Source: Paludibacteraceae bacterium
Lineage (GTDB): Bacteria > Bacteroidota > Bacteroidia > Bacteroidales > Paludibacteraceae
Assembly: GCA_024401435.1 (NCBI GenBank)
Contig: JAKSLB010000012.1
Location: forward strand, 1 to 64,000
Reading direction: 5' to 3'
Length of the DNA stretch: 64,000 nt
Shown here: positions 30,003 to 39,300 of the stretch, in pieces
How positions within the stretch are numbered: position 1 is the stretch's first letter
Layout of the letters: every line of letters starts with the position of its first letter
The notes under the pieces: model-generated
What the model was told of the DNA's origin: nothing
Database searches by the model: none
What the model saw: the letters and a program-made list of their open reading frames with translations, nothing else
Position numbers and translations under genes: made by a program

Positions 30003-30211
30003 ATATTGGTGTCCGCTAAACTTGAAAAGTCGTACCAATAGTCCGCAATGCCTGTAAATATGGTGTTGTGGATTCTTTTTTTGAAAACCAAGACCCTAAT
30101 CGAACAACGAGACTTGAATTGGAGAACCTTTTCTCTCAGAACCCCGTAGAGGTTCCATATCGGTAGAATAATGAATTTGTAACCCTGTCCACACACAATT
30201 TTTATTTGGTT
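30003..30211. repeat. MITE-like element A, truncated copy
   Basis: It starts with the 17-base end ATTGGTGTCCGCTAAAC at 30005-30021 and runs parallel to element B (TAGTCCGCAATGCCTGTAAA, GGTTCCATATCGGTAGAATA) but lacks B's GAGACGC hairpin and its own right end. It is about 75-80% like B by eye and is cut directly where B begins, so B inserted into A or A lost its right part by recombination. Confidence 0.75.
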
Positions 30212-30578
30212 TTATTGGTGTCCGCTAAACATGAAAAGACATACCAAAATAATCTGCAATGCCAGTAAATATGGCGTTGCAGATTCTTTTTTTGAACTCC
30301 AAGCCCCTAATCGAACAACGAGAGTTGAATCAATATGCGATTTTTTTGCAAATGGGACACCGTCGCCCCCTTGTAGAGACGCAATATTTTGCGTCTCTAT
30401 GTCTCGAAGAACCCCATAGGGGTTCCATATCGGTAGAATAATGGATTTGTATCCCCGTCCACACAACCCCAGAGGGGTTGCACATAACATAGAATGCGAT
30501 TATTATGTATTATTAATTATATAATTCATTTTTTTTGCAAAAAATTAAACACATAAAAAGTTTAGCGGACACCAATAA
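30212..30578. mobile_element. MITE-like element B (367 bases, perfect terminal inverted repeats)
   Basis: The ends are TTATTGGTGTCCGCTAAAC and its exact complement (30212-30230 and 30560-30578). The interior holds three palindromes: GTAGAGACGC/GCGTCTCTA at about 30373-30399, GGAACCCC/GGGGTTCC-like at about 30408-30427, and CAACCCC/GGGGTTG at about 30464-30480. There is no transposase gene; the 92-residue frame inside is a by-product of the repeat. The ends match the IS4-type element at 928-946. About 305 bases are nearly identical (a handful of differences) to the copy at 50203-50512 in opposite orientation, implying recent movement. Confidence 0.85.
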
Positions 30579-30604
30579 TTTGGTTTAGTCTATGGAAATA
30601 AAAA

Positions 30605-30634
30605 AATAGGATGTACCAAATGGCACATCCTATT
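30605..30634 (-). terminator. Terminator of the T9SS-sorted protein gene
   Basis: Stem AATAGGATGT with the complement ACATCCTATT around a short loop, followed in the minus direction by TTTTTTATTT; 22 bases past the stop at 30656. Confidence 0.8.
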
Positions 30635-30655
30635 TTATATGATTTAAAGAGTTAA

Positions 30656-32107
30656 TTACTCTTTGCGAAATGTTTTAGTTACGAAACCGTCTTCTGTGAA
30701 GATTCTAACGATATATAAACCATTAGCTAAAGAAGCAACATTGATTTGGCTTCCTTCTACTTCAGCAACAAGAGAACCGTTTAAGCTATAAACTTCCATT
30801 TTAGAAGCTTCTGTATTAACTGTTAAGATATCAGAAGTTGGGTTAGGGTAGATGGCAATTTTAGCAGCGATTTCTGCAGGAGCTTCTTCAACGCCAGTTT
30901 CAAGTTTGTCACCCATACGAATTTGGTCGATTGAGTATGCATATTCCATACCAGAGAATTTTAAAGAACAAGTCTTTACACCTTCAGGAACATTAACTGT
31001 TTGTTTTTCCCATGTCCAGATTGAAGGCAATTCTTGGTCTGTATATAAAGCAATTTCTTCTCCGTTGTCAAATACTAAAGTTGCATTAGCCATTTTAGGA
31101 ACTTGGTTGTTTGCAACCAATTCATTCCAAGCGTCTATTGTATTTTCTGCATAGATTTTCTTGATAAGCATTGCAACTTCGAATGTTTTCATTCCTTCAG
31201 GAATGTTAATGTTTTCAATAGCTACATCTTTATCTGTAGAGACACTTAAACCATGATATAATTCAGAACCGTGAAGACCTGATTCGTCTGGTGTTTTGTC
31301 CCAACATCTTACCATTGGAATGTTTCCTTTTGAGACAGTAGGTACTATACCTCCGTGGAAATCTTCAGGCAAAGCCATTTTTGGCTTATAATTATTGTCT
31401 GCATAGATTGTGGCAGAAACAATTGTAAAGTCTTCTGCATAGAAAGGCTTGTTTCCTTCTCCATAGAAGTAAAGATTCTTAATATAGAATGGTTCTAATG
31501 TCTTTTTGCTTTCTCTTAAAAATGAGATACAAAAATAGTTGATTTGCTCGATGGTAGGATTAACAAAAGCATATTGCTTGCGTATTTTGAATTCATTACC
31601 AGATTTCAATGCATCAATAGCTGCTTGAACAGTGATTCTTCCTTTTTGAGAGTCTGTACCAACTGAAGGAGCAACTTCATCATTTAAACCAATAATAAAA
31701 GCTGGTTTCGTTCCATCTCCAGTTTCTCCTTGACTTGGCTCGTTCATAAATTCTTGGTATGTAACAGAATTAGCATCCATAGCTGCAGGAATTGCGTATT
31801 CGATATTCATCACCCATGTCTTATTTATTTCAAGTGGCGCATTTGTTAAATCGAAACGAACATCGAGGTATTGTGCTTGATGTCTGAATTCAGCTACTGT
31901 TTCACCATTGTATGTTTGACCTGAAACTAATACATCTCCAGTAGTTCCTGCTTCATACTCTAGTTGAATAATGTTTTCATTGATAATACCATCTTTTACA
32001 ATCCAGTATACTTCACCATTACAGGTTTTGCAAGTATCCAAGAATGGATCTGCATTGACGCCTAAAGTTGCCAATGACAATAAAGCTAATGTTGTAATTT
32101 TTTTCAT
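30656..32107 (-). CDS. Secreted protein of unknown function with T9SS type A sorting domain
   Basis: 483 residues. Signal peptide about 1-19 (MKKITTLALLSLATLGVNA). The body (about 20-400) looks all-beta, with two segments that could be carbohydrate-binding sandwiches, the second ending GMEYAYSIDQIRMGDK. The C-terminal about 75 residues form a type IX sorting domain: IAIYPNPTSDILTVN, MEVYSLNGSLVAEV, INVASLANGLYIVRIFTEDG, TKTFRKE. It is therefore exported by T9SS to the surface or medium. It is adjacent to a T9SS-sorted GH5 cellulase on the same strand but separated by a terminator. A role in glycan binding is an inference. Confidence 0.8.
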   Translation of the reverse strand: MKKITTLALLSLATLGVNADPFLDTCKTCNGEVYWIVKDGIINENIIQLEYEAGTTGDVLVSGQTYNGETVAEFRHQAQYLDVRFDLTNAPLEINKTWVMNIEYAIPAAMDANSVTYQEFMNEPSQGETGDGTKPAFIIGLNDEVAPSVGTDSQKGRITVQAAIDALKSGNEFKIRKQYAFVNPTIEQINYFCISFLRESKKTLEPFYIKNLYFYGEGNKPFYAEDFTIVSATIYADNNYKPKMALPEDFHGGIVPTVSKGNIPMVRCWDKTPDESGLHGSELYHGLSVSTDKDVAIENINIPEGMKTFEVAMLIKKIYAENTIDAWNELVANNQVPKMANATLVFDNGEEIALYTDQELPSIWTWEKQTVNVPEGVKTCSLKFSGMEYAYSIDQIRMGDKLETGVEEAPAEIAAKIAIYPNPTSDILTVNTEASKMEVYSLNGSLVAEVEGSQINVASLANGLYIVRIFTEDGFVTKTFRKE

Positions 32108-32130
32108 TTTGGTAATAGTTTATATAAAAA

Positions 32131-32159
32131 TACTCCCCTCGATTTTGGGGAGGGGAGTA
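32131..32159 (-). terminator. Terminator of the GH5 gene
   Basis: ACTCCCC and GGGGAGT arms around a loop containing TTTTGG, 19 bases past the GH5 stop, followed in the minus direction by ATTTTTATAT. Confidence 0.75.
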
Positions 32160-32177
32160 CTTTCATTGATTAGAAAT

Positions 32178-34154
32178 TTATTTCTTGATGATAGTTTTAG
32201 TAACTATAGAACCATCTTTCAAAGTTACTTTTGCAATGTATGTACCTGCTGCAAGATTTGCAATGTTTACAGATTTTACATTTGAAGATGCTACAACGCA
32301 ACCTGCGATGTTGCAGATTTCGAATTTGTTAACATCAGCTTGTACATATACTACATCAGAAGCAGGGTTAGGATAGATAACTACTGAAGATGCCTTTGCT
32401 TCTTTTACAGAAGTCTTTTCGTATCCAGGACCATTGTAAGATTTAACTTTAGTTAATTTAATTGGACCCATATCACCTTTTGTTGTTGGCTGGTCTTTAG
32501 CATCTAATGGACCTGTACCCCAGTCAATTCTGATAGTATGTTTTTCTTCTGCTTCCTTGAACAAAATACCAGCATTGATTTCATTAGCATCCTCCAAGTT
32601 GTCTACTGGAGTTTCCCATTCCCAAGTCTTCCAGTTGTTGTCTCCTGCATCTCTTAAGTTAGATGAGAATGAAATACTTGGTATTTGTTCTTCTGTATCG
32701 ATGTCATAAAGAAGGTTCTCACCGTGAGTAGAAGATGTGATACTTAATTCTTGGTTTGTTGTTGGGTTAACCAAACCTTCAATTTGATAGTATCCAGGTT
32801 CTTCAACACTTAAAGTGTATTTTTCCCATTCTAGAGGTTCGATGTAACCTAAGTTATGCCATCCTTCTGTATTTGTTAATCCGTAGCAGTTAGAAGCGTC
32901 TACACACTCATCTGGACGGAAGTTAAATCCTTCACCTCCCCATTTGAATGCACCATTACAGTGTGAACCATCATTCTCTTCATCAGCTGTAGTGTTTTCA
33001 TCGTGGTATGCAACACCTTCACCAGCACCGATAAGAGTTAAACCACCTTCAAGTACTGCTTCACCTTCAGGATTCATATCGTATCTACCTAAGTCGATAA
33101 CACCAGGAACTGATTGACACTCACCCTCATAACATGCAGATAGAGGAAGTGGTGCTGGATCTCCACCCATGAAATTCTCAACTACGAATTTACCTGAAGT
33201 TGAAAGTTCCATAGAACCACAACTCATAAGAGCTGATGCTTGCTCGTTCTTTTCACCGAATGACCAACAACACCAACTTGTTTTATTTTGAGTTGCGTTT
33301 TGGATCAATTGCATTGCACCGTTCTTACAGTTATCATCGATGTTTCTTCCTTGTGCTTGACCACCATCGAAGTTGGCAACACCCCACTCAGTAATGAATA
33401 TTGGAATGATATTTACTGATCTTGTATAGTTGCTTAACAATTGAAGGTGAGAACATGCATAGTAGTGGAATGAATACATGATGTTCAAACCGTAGTTGTT
33501 ACTCAATGGAGAGTTTGCTGCTTCTTCTGGGTGTTGGTCCCACTCACGAGTACCTACAACAACTACTGCACCTGGATCTCCTTGAGAAATTGTTGGTAAT
33601 ACTTTATTTGCGTATTCTTTAATTCTATCCCAAGACACACCATTAGGCTCGTTACAAATTTCATACAATACGTGTTTGTAACCTTTTTGTTTTACATAAC
33701 TAGTAATCTCACGGAAATAGTTGTTGTAATCACTATATTCTCCAGATAATGGGTCTCCAGGAGTTAGAATGTGCCAATCGCAAAGGTAGTACATACCATT
33801 TGCTGCGGTTTTATCAATCAAATCTTTTGTGATTTGAGTAAATCCGTTTTTGTCATTGTTGTAACCACCTTCTGCAACATACATGGCTCCACGATATACG
33901 TTAGCTCCCCATGCTTTCATTTGCTTGATTGCACCTTCACTGTGACAATCACCCCAGTTGTTTTGCCATCCGAAAGATGACCAACCTTTTAATTGAATTT
34001 GATTTCCTTGCTCATCGCACAAGTGAGTTCCGACAACTTTCAATCTACCCCATTCTTGGATGTAGTTGTTGCTTGAAAAATCTGTATCACTTAATGCGGC
34101 ATTGGCTGTAAAGGTTACCAATGCAGCAGCTGCTAATGATAAAATTTTCTTCAT
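32178..34154 (-). CDS. GH5 endoglucanase-like enzyme with CBM6-like module and T9SS sorting domain
   Basis: 658 residues. Signal peptide about 1-19. A GH5-type catalytic domain (about 33-335) has LKGWSSFGW, the acid/base Glu169 in YEICNEPNGVSW and the nucleophile Glu256 in IFITEWGVANF. The region about 345-585 resembles a CBM6-type sandwich (GVAYHDENTT, FNFRPDECVDASN, EWEKYTLSVEEPGYY). The C-terminus (about 590-658) is a T9SS type A domain (VVIYPNPASDVVYVQ, LAAGTYIAKVTLKDG). The layout suggests extracellular cleavage of cellulose or another beta-1,4-glucan; xyloglucan or mannan are possible. It is preceded by a promoter box and a leader of about 140 bases. Confidence 0.9.
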   Translation of the reverse strand: MKKILSLAAAALVTFTANAALSDTDFSSNNYIQEWGRLKVVGTHLCDEQGNQIQLKGWSSFGWQNNWGDCHSEGAIKQMKAWGANVYRGAMYVAEGGYNNDKNGFTQITKDLIDKTAANGMYYLCDWHILTPGDPLSGEYSDYNNYFREITSYVKQKGYKHVLYEICNEPNGVSWDRIKEYANKVLPTISQGDPGAVVVVGTREWDQHPEEAANSPLSNNYGLNIMYSFHYYACSHLQLLSNYTRSVNIIPIFITEWGVANFDGGQAQGRNIDDNCKNGAMQLIQNATQNKTSWCCWSFGEKNEQASALMSCGSMELSTSGKFVVENFMGGDPAPLPLSACYEGECQSVPGVIDLGRYDMNPEGEAVLEGGLTLIGAGEGVAYHDENTTADEENDGSHCNGAFKWGGEGFNFRPDECVDASNCYGLTNTEGWHNLGYIEPLEWEKYTLSVEEPGYYQIEGLVNPTTNQELSITSSTHGENLLYDIDTEEQIPSISFSSNLRDAGDNNWKTWEWETPVDNLEDANEINAGILFKEAEEKHTIRIDWGTGPLDAKDQPTTKGDMGPIKLTKVKSYNGPGYEKTSVKEAKASSVVIYPNPASDVVYVQADVNKFEICNIAGCVVASSNVKSVNIANLAAGTYIAKVTLKDGSIVTKTIIKK

Positions 34155-34299
34155 TTTTTATCTGTTTTAGTTAATAATAATTGTTAATTCTTTTTCTCTT
34201 TACTCATTTACACTTACTTTATTCTACTCAAAAACACTCATCCTCAACATTTTCATCCTTAAAAAACAACATAACACTCGTAGTATATTATAAGTGCGC

Positions 34300-34307
34300 C
34301 AAAGATA
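34300..34307 (-). promoter_or_regulatory. -7 promoter box of the GH5 gene
   Basis: TATCTTTG followed by GC on the minus strand, 145 bases upstream of the GH5 start. The long leader is AT-rich with no obvious strong structure. Confidence 0.6.
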
Positions 34308-34375
34308 GTTGATTTTTTATTTTTTACAAAATTTTTTTTGTGATATTTGGATGTGCTTGTTCTATGACCAGAAAT

Positions 34376-35872
34376 TCAATTGTTTTCGTGAATTTTTAAT
34401 TCTTCTGTTATTTTATCCATTCCTATTATTTCTGCACAAGTAAAGAAAGATGTCATACTGACACCTAAGATTCCATGTAGATTTAGATTTTGTCCGGTTA
34501 GTAAAAGATTGGCTATAGGTGTTTTGGGGGTCAGCATGGTATAAGCTAATTTGGTATAATCTTTCTGTATACCATATGCACTACCTTGGAATGTACCTGT
34601 ATAATCTCGATAGGTAAGGGGAGTACTTGTGTATATTTTTTCAATGTTTGCTTTTAATGAAGGAATTCTTTTGGCGGCAATGTCTATGCATTCCATTGCT
34701 TTTTCTTCTTTCATTTGTTCGTATTCTGAACCCCTTTTCATAAGGGTCGTGTTTTCCCATTGAATGACTTCTTGCCAATTCATAGGAGTCAGTAAGTCAA
34801 TATTGCATGTGGTCTTTTCCTCAGATTTGGGTGCCTGATAACTAACCAATACGCAGTCTGTTTTCCTTGCTGCGTTATATTGATAATATGACCATATATC
34901 TTCTGTTTCGTAGATGTATTGATTCCTGTTTAAATAGGGTACAGTGCCTTCTTTTACTTGAATGTTGGCTGTAAACATTCCGTATGTGTTGGGAATGTTA
35001 TTGATTCTTCTTTTATATATGTTACGAATGATTTTACTCTCTTTTACAAGTTCTAATGTACTGACAGGATGAATATTTGAGATAAATGTTGTTCCTTCTA
35101 TTTCTTCTCCATTTGTCAGTATTGCTTTCGTAATAATGCCGTTTTCTTCTATTAGTTCGTTTACTTTTGCTTTCGTACGAACAGCTCCTCCTAAGGATGT
35201 GATATTTTGTGCTAATTTTTGCGCGATTTGCATACCTCCACCTTCAATTCTCCACGCACTTTGAATAAATGAATCGTTGATTTGTGCGAAGATATAAAGA
35301 GGTAACTTTTCGGGATGTAGTTCCATTTTCAGTGAAGTCCCTGCTAATACGTTGCGAAGCATCGGATCACTAATGGTCTCATTTAAAAAATCGTAGGCTG
35401 ATTGTGTAAATGCTTTGGATTGATAAAACTCTTCTGCTGAACGAGGTTCAAAACTTTTGAAAATGTTTTGTCCGATTTCTTTTATAGTTGCTACGTAATT
35501 TTTCAGATTTTCTTTTTGATGGGGAAAATCTTTGGATAATGTTTCAATAAAACGATCATATCCATTGGCAAATGCATAACTCTTTCCTTTGATTATGACT
35601 TCATCAAAACAATCTTCATCTAATTTCTTCCAAGGAAGGTCCATTAGATTAAAATAATTGAACAACCGATTAAGGTGTTGTCCTTCTCCTAATCCTCCGA
35701 TGTAGTGAAAACCTGTGTCAAATGTGGTGCCTTTTCGCTTAAAAGTTTGCAGACATCCACCTAAAACAGGACATTGCTCTAAAACGCATACACTCAATCC
35801 GTTTTTTGCAAGTGTGTATCCGCATTCTAGTCCACCAAGACCTGCTCCGATTATTACTACATCATATTTCAT
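34376..35872 (-). CDS. Phytoene desaturase/retinol saturase-like FAD oxidoreductase
   Basis: 498 residues. An FAD-binding Rossmann motif at the N-terminus (VVIIGAGLGGLECGYTLAKN, residues 5-24) is followed by a GGCLQTFKRKGTTFDTGFHY dinucleotide and substrate segment typical of CrtI/RetSat-like amine-oxidase-fold enzymes. The C-terminal flavin contact is LLLTGQNLNLHGILGVSMTS. Members of this group saturate, desaturate or isomerise polyenes. As last gene of the ketosynthase-ACP cluster, 3 bases after the exporter gene, it is expected to act on the cluster's fatty or polyene product (inference). Confidence 0.85.
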   Translation of the reverse strand: MKYDVVIIGAGLGGLECGYTLAKNGLSVCVLEQCPVLGGCLQTFKRKGTTFDTGFHYIGGLGEGQHLNRLFNYFNLMDLPWKKLDEDCFDEVIIKGKSYAFANGYDRFIETLSKDFPHQKENLKNYVATIKEIGQNIFKSFEPRSAEEFYQSKAFTQSAYDFLNETISDPMLRNVLAGTSLKMELHPEKLPLYIFAQINDSFIQSAWRIEGGGMQIAQKLAQNITSLGGAVRTKAKVNELIEENGIITKAILTNGEEIEGTTFISNIHPVSTLELVKESKIIRNIYKRRINNIPNTYGMFTANIQVKEGTVPYLNRNQYIYETEDIWSYYQYNAARKTDCVLVSYQAPKSEEKTTCNIDLLTPMNWQEVIQWENTTLMKRGSEYEQMKEEKAMECIDIAAKRIPSLKANIEKIYTSTPLTYRDYTGTFQGSAYGIQKDYTKLAYTMLTPKTPIANLLLTGQNLNLHGILGVSMTSFFTCAEIIGMDKITEELKIHENN

Positions 35873-35875
35873 GTT

Positions 35876-38800
35876 TTATGCTTTGTATAAAATGAAGCGT
35901 TCGTCTTCGTCTTTCTTCTGAAATTTACTTGGCAAAGAAACTTTGTCAAGCATATTCTTTTGAAGTATAATCACTTTGGCTGATTCCAAACATTTGTTTA
36001 GTTCCTCTGGAATAGAATCTTCAGAGTAACTGATAGAAATGACGTCAAATGAATTTTCTAATATAGTTTCGTTATTGGTGAATTTAATTCTTTCGTCTTT
36101 GCAATAGCAATTGTTGGCTATCGTTATTGCATATTCATCTTTGTTATATCCTATAATTTCCATATCATTTGAGTTGATGTGGAACCAATAGGCTTTGTTG
36201 CCATAACCACAATTAAAATCCAACATTTTTCCTGATATAGGGAAAAGATCATTCAACATTTTATAGTTGTGTGTAATCTTTAATTCTCCTTTTACAGCTC
36301 GTTCAACGTCAAATCCTTTGTATTCGTAGATGTTCCTTATTTGTTGCTTGTTGGACATCTTTTGCTTTTTGTTAAAGTAAACTTCTCCGTGGAATATGTT
36401 AAACAAGGTAATAGGAGCAACTCCTTTGCCAGCTTGTCTTTTTATCAACCAGTAGAATAGAAATGGTTGAAGAGTATATGCGATGAGAACAGCAGAACTC
36501 ATTCCGATTAAAGTGGAAACTCCAATGGAGCGAACTGATGGGTGGTGCGCAAAGAGTAGGGATGTAACTGTGATGATTAGAACCATAGCGGAGAAAAGAA
36601 TGGCTGTTTTGTGGAAAATCAGCAGGTTCCTTTTCGTCCTGTATTCTGTCAGTAATCCATCCATGATGAAGATGCTATAGTCAACGCCCACACCATAAAT
36701 AAAGGAAGATACAATGATGTTGATTAAGTTGAATTCTATGCCAAATATTCCCATTACCCCTAATACAATATACCAACTAAGTGTCATAGGCAAGAAGGAT
36801 ATAAATGCAAGGATAATACTTTTATAGGCTATTAATAGAACGATTAATACAAAGATGGATGAAATTCCTAATGTTACATTGAAGTCTTTGTGAATCAATT
36901 CCAACATGTCACTTGTGTAATAGAATGGATCTATAACGACTAAATGCTCATGAGAGGTGATTTCGTCACATACTTCTGTTTTGTACTCCTCTTTTATTAG
37001 AACAGGAGTAAATACAAGATACTTCCCATCTGTGTATTCTATCATATTACATTTAATAGAAGCTGGTAAAGCTTTGCTGTCATATAATGAGAATGGTTGA
37101 TAGTTGGTAAACTCAATTAAGTGCCTGAAGGAGTTTAGAGAGTCAGGAATGAATCCGCATGTTGTAGCGGCTTGATCCATATCCGCTAATACTTTTGCTT
37201 TTTTGTTAGGTGTCCAATATTTATTCCAAGCATCTATTCTTTTTTGCTGTTCGGATTGAAGTAAGAATAGTTGCTCATTGTTACTTGTATAGGGTCCCAC
37301 CTTTCCTAAATCCTCTAATGCCTTAAACATTTTTGCCATTTGTCGGTTGTATACCAAGGCAGAGTCTAAATTCTCAGAAGTGGCTGCGAAGTATACTGTT
37401 TGGTAACCTTTTGTTGTGTGTTCGGCTAATATTTTCTGGGATTCTATAACACTTGGTTCATAATGACTAAGATGCTTGATATTGGTGTCGAATTTTACCC
37501 AATCTGAGGTAAAGAAACTTGTTATACTAATGAAGATGATAGCACAGATAAGAATAGTTTTCCTTTCGAACGGATAAGAGTTGATTTTATTAAGAATGGA
37601 CAAAACTTTTTGAGAAGGTTCTTTCTTGTCAATAGTGAAAAATTGAGGAAGAAAGATTAAACAAAATATTGTTGTACCCACTAAAGCTAATGACGCAAAT
37701 ATTCCAAAATCTTTCAATAATTCTGCGCGAGTGAATAGTAAACTCAAAAATGCACCAATGGTGGTGAGTGATCCTAAAATGACAGGAACTGTTTGTTCTT
37801 TTATTACTTTTACCGGATCGTTTACATATTTTTTATGAATAAGTACATGCAGACAATAACTTAATGCTACACCCAATACGATGGCACCAATTCCTAAAGC
37901 TAAAAGAGAAATTTGTCCTTTTATAAAATAGATAATGGTTAAAGAGAAGAAAAATCCATATCCGATAGGTGCTGCCATTTGGATAAGAAATTTTGGATCT
38001 TTGTAGCATATCAAGAAGATAAGACAGATAATTAACATAGAAACAGAAAGAGTCATAAACAAATCGGATTTGATTTGTTTTGAATTGAAGACGCTTTGAG
38101 GTGCTGCACCATGATAATAAATATCAATGTCTGGATAAATCTCGTTATAATATTCTATTTCTTTGTCAATTTCACTGATTAACTTGTTACTTAATTTGGA
38201 ATCTAGTGTTTTGAAATTAGGAGATAACCAAACAATAGCAATGGCACTATCAGGAGAAAAGAAATGTTTATCGATGATTTTATAGTTCGATCCCAGTCCG
38301 TCTTTAATTGTGCTCATTTTGTTCATAAACACTTTACGAAAGGCAAGGGGATCTTTGAAAATGACATCCATCATCATAGAACCTGTAGGTGAATAGATGG
38401 TCATCAAGTTCTCTTGCATTTGCTGGTTGATTGCTTGCGTTGATGTAAGAGAATCAATCATAGTGTAATCCGTACTGTCAATAAAGATAGGTAACTGGTT
38501 GTAGAGCTCTGTAATACCATCTTTTAGCATTTCTGGATCTACTTTATAAAGTGGTTCGTCCAGCATTTCGGCACAAATGGTATTGGCTGTTAAGCGGTTT
38601 ATAAAGGTGTCGACAGAAGCAGATGTGCGGAAAACATCTGTTGTATCTGATTTTGGTTTGAAAACCAAAAAAAGTTTATCCTTTACTTTAAGGTTCTCAA
38701 ACACTACCTCTTTTGTGTTGTCTTTGTCTTTTGTGGATGGCAATAATTTTGTAACATCCTCTTCATACTTGATTTTTGTTCCAAAAAAGACAAAAAATGC

Positions 38801-38881
38801 AGTACTAAGTAGAAGCACTGCCCAGAAAACTAATTTGTTTTTTTTGAAAAAATAGTATATCGAAATTGCCAGTTTTGTCAT
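35876..38881 (-). CDS. MMPL/RND-family exporter fused to a C-terminal methyltransferase-like domain
   Basis: 1001 residues. Residues about 1-830 make a two-repeat RND transporter of the MMPL/HpnN type: 12 membrane helices, two large periplasmic loops (about 40-255 and 455-640), and SSFIYGVGVDYSIFIMDGLL in the second half. From about 840 (MSNKQQIRNIYEYKGFDVER) comes a domain with a SAM-type loop MLDFNCGYGNKAYWFHIN, lacking some later methyltransferase motifs, so its activity is uncertain. In aryl-polyene clusters the exporter and methyltransferase are usually separate genes. The gene probably moves the lipid product towards the outer membrane. Confidence 0.88.
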   Translation of the reverse strand: MTKLAISIYYFFKKNKLVFWAVLLLSTAFFVFFGTKIKYEEDVTKLLPSTKDKDNTKEVVFENLKVKDKLFLVFKPKSDTTDVFRTSASVDTFINRLTANTICAEMLDEPLYKVDPEMLKDGITELYNQLPIFIDSTDYTMIDSLTSTQAINQQMQENLMTIYSPTGSMMMDVIFKDPLAFRKVFMNKMSTIKDGLGSNYKIIDKHFFSPDSAIAIVWLSPNFKTLDSKLSNKLISEIDKEIEYYNEIYPDIDIYYHGAAPQSVFNSKQIKSDLFMTLSVSMLIICLIFLICYKDPKFLIQMAAPIGYGFFFSLTIIYFIKGQISLLALGIGAIVLGVALSYCLHVLIHKKYVNDPVKVIKEQTVPVILGSLTTIGAFLSLLFTRAELLKDFGIFASLALVGTTIFCLIFLPQFFTIDKKEPSQKVLSILNKINSYPFERKTILICAIIFISITSFFTSDWVKFDTNIKHLSHYEPSVIESQKILAEHTTKGYQTVYFAATSENLDSALVYNRQMAKMFKALEDLGKVGPYTSNNEQLFLLQSEQQKRIDAWNKYWTPNKKAKVLADMDQAATTCGFIPDSLNSFRHLIEFTNYQPFSLYDSKALPASIKCNMIEYTDGKYLVFTPVLIKEEYKTEVCDEITSHEHLVVIDPFYYTSDMLELIHKDFNVTLGISSIFVLIVLLIAYKSIILAFISFLPMTLSWYIVLGVMGIFGIEFNLINIIVSSFIYGVGVDYSIFIMDGLLTEYRTKRNLLIFHKTAILFSAMVLIITVTSLLFAHHPSVRSIGVSTLIGMSSAVLIAYTLQPFLFYWLIKRQAGKGVAPITLFNIFHGEVYFNKKQKMSNKQQIRNIYEYKGFDVERAVKGELKITHNYKMLNDLFPISGKMLDFNCGYGNKAYWFHINSNDMEIIGYNKDEYAITIANNCYCKDERIKFTNNETILENSFDVISISYSEDSIPEELNKCLESAKVIILQKNMLDKVSLPSKFQKKDEDERFILYKA

Positions 38882-38897
38882 AATCTGAATGTTTTTT

Positions 38898-39284
38898 TTA
38901 TTCTATGCTGTATTCACCTTTGTATTCAAGATAAATAGTTTCCTTGTTAGGTGATGTGATATTAGCTAAAGCAAGATAGTTGCCATCTTCTTTTTGCTCT
39001 AAAGAAAGAGAAATTAACAATTGAGGACAATTCTGAGGGGTGATGAGTGCTGCAAATCTACAATGCGCAATAGATTCGATTCTTAGTTTTTTCCCTATTT
39101 GAAGTTCTGCGCATTCACGAATGGTTTGAACATTACAAACACCTGGACAAATGGGATCTCCGGGGAAGTGACCCTTGTAAATCTCATGATTTGCATTGAG
39201 CTTTGTGAGGTATTCAACCTCATTCTCATTCTTCGTAATTTGTTCTATTGTGAAAAAATCTCCTACTAACATACTTTTATTCAT
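38898..39284 (-). CDS. Hotdog-fold 3-hydroxyacyl-ACP dehydratase-like protein
   Basis: 128 residues, single hotdog domain. The FabZ-type active-site segment HEIYKGHFPGDPICPGVCNVQ is present, with the His and the GHFPG-x-P-x-x-PG core; the helix residue equivalent to FabZ Glu is in TIRECAE. It probably dehydrates 3-hydroxyacyl-ACP intermediates. It lies 16 bases from both neighbours in the lipid/polyene cluster and is one of two dehydratase-like genes there, as in aryl-polyene loci (apeI/apeP-type pair, inference). Confidence 0.82.
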   Translation of the reverse strand: MNKSMLVGDFFTIEQITKNENEVEYLTKLNANHEIYKGHFPGDPICPGVCNVQTIRECAELQIGKKLRIESIAHCRFAALITPQNCPQLLISLSLEQKEDGNYLALANITSPNKETIYLEYKGEYSIE

Positions 39285-39300
39285 TTATGAATAATACAAA

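Noticed and set aside
30212-30490. 92-codon frame inside MITE B (and its copy at 50234-50512)
   Set aside because: It is conserved only because the repeats are nearly identical. It crosses the palindromes and terminal repeat and has no start signals or family.
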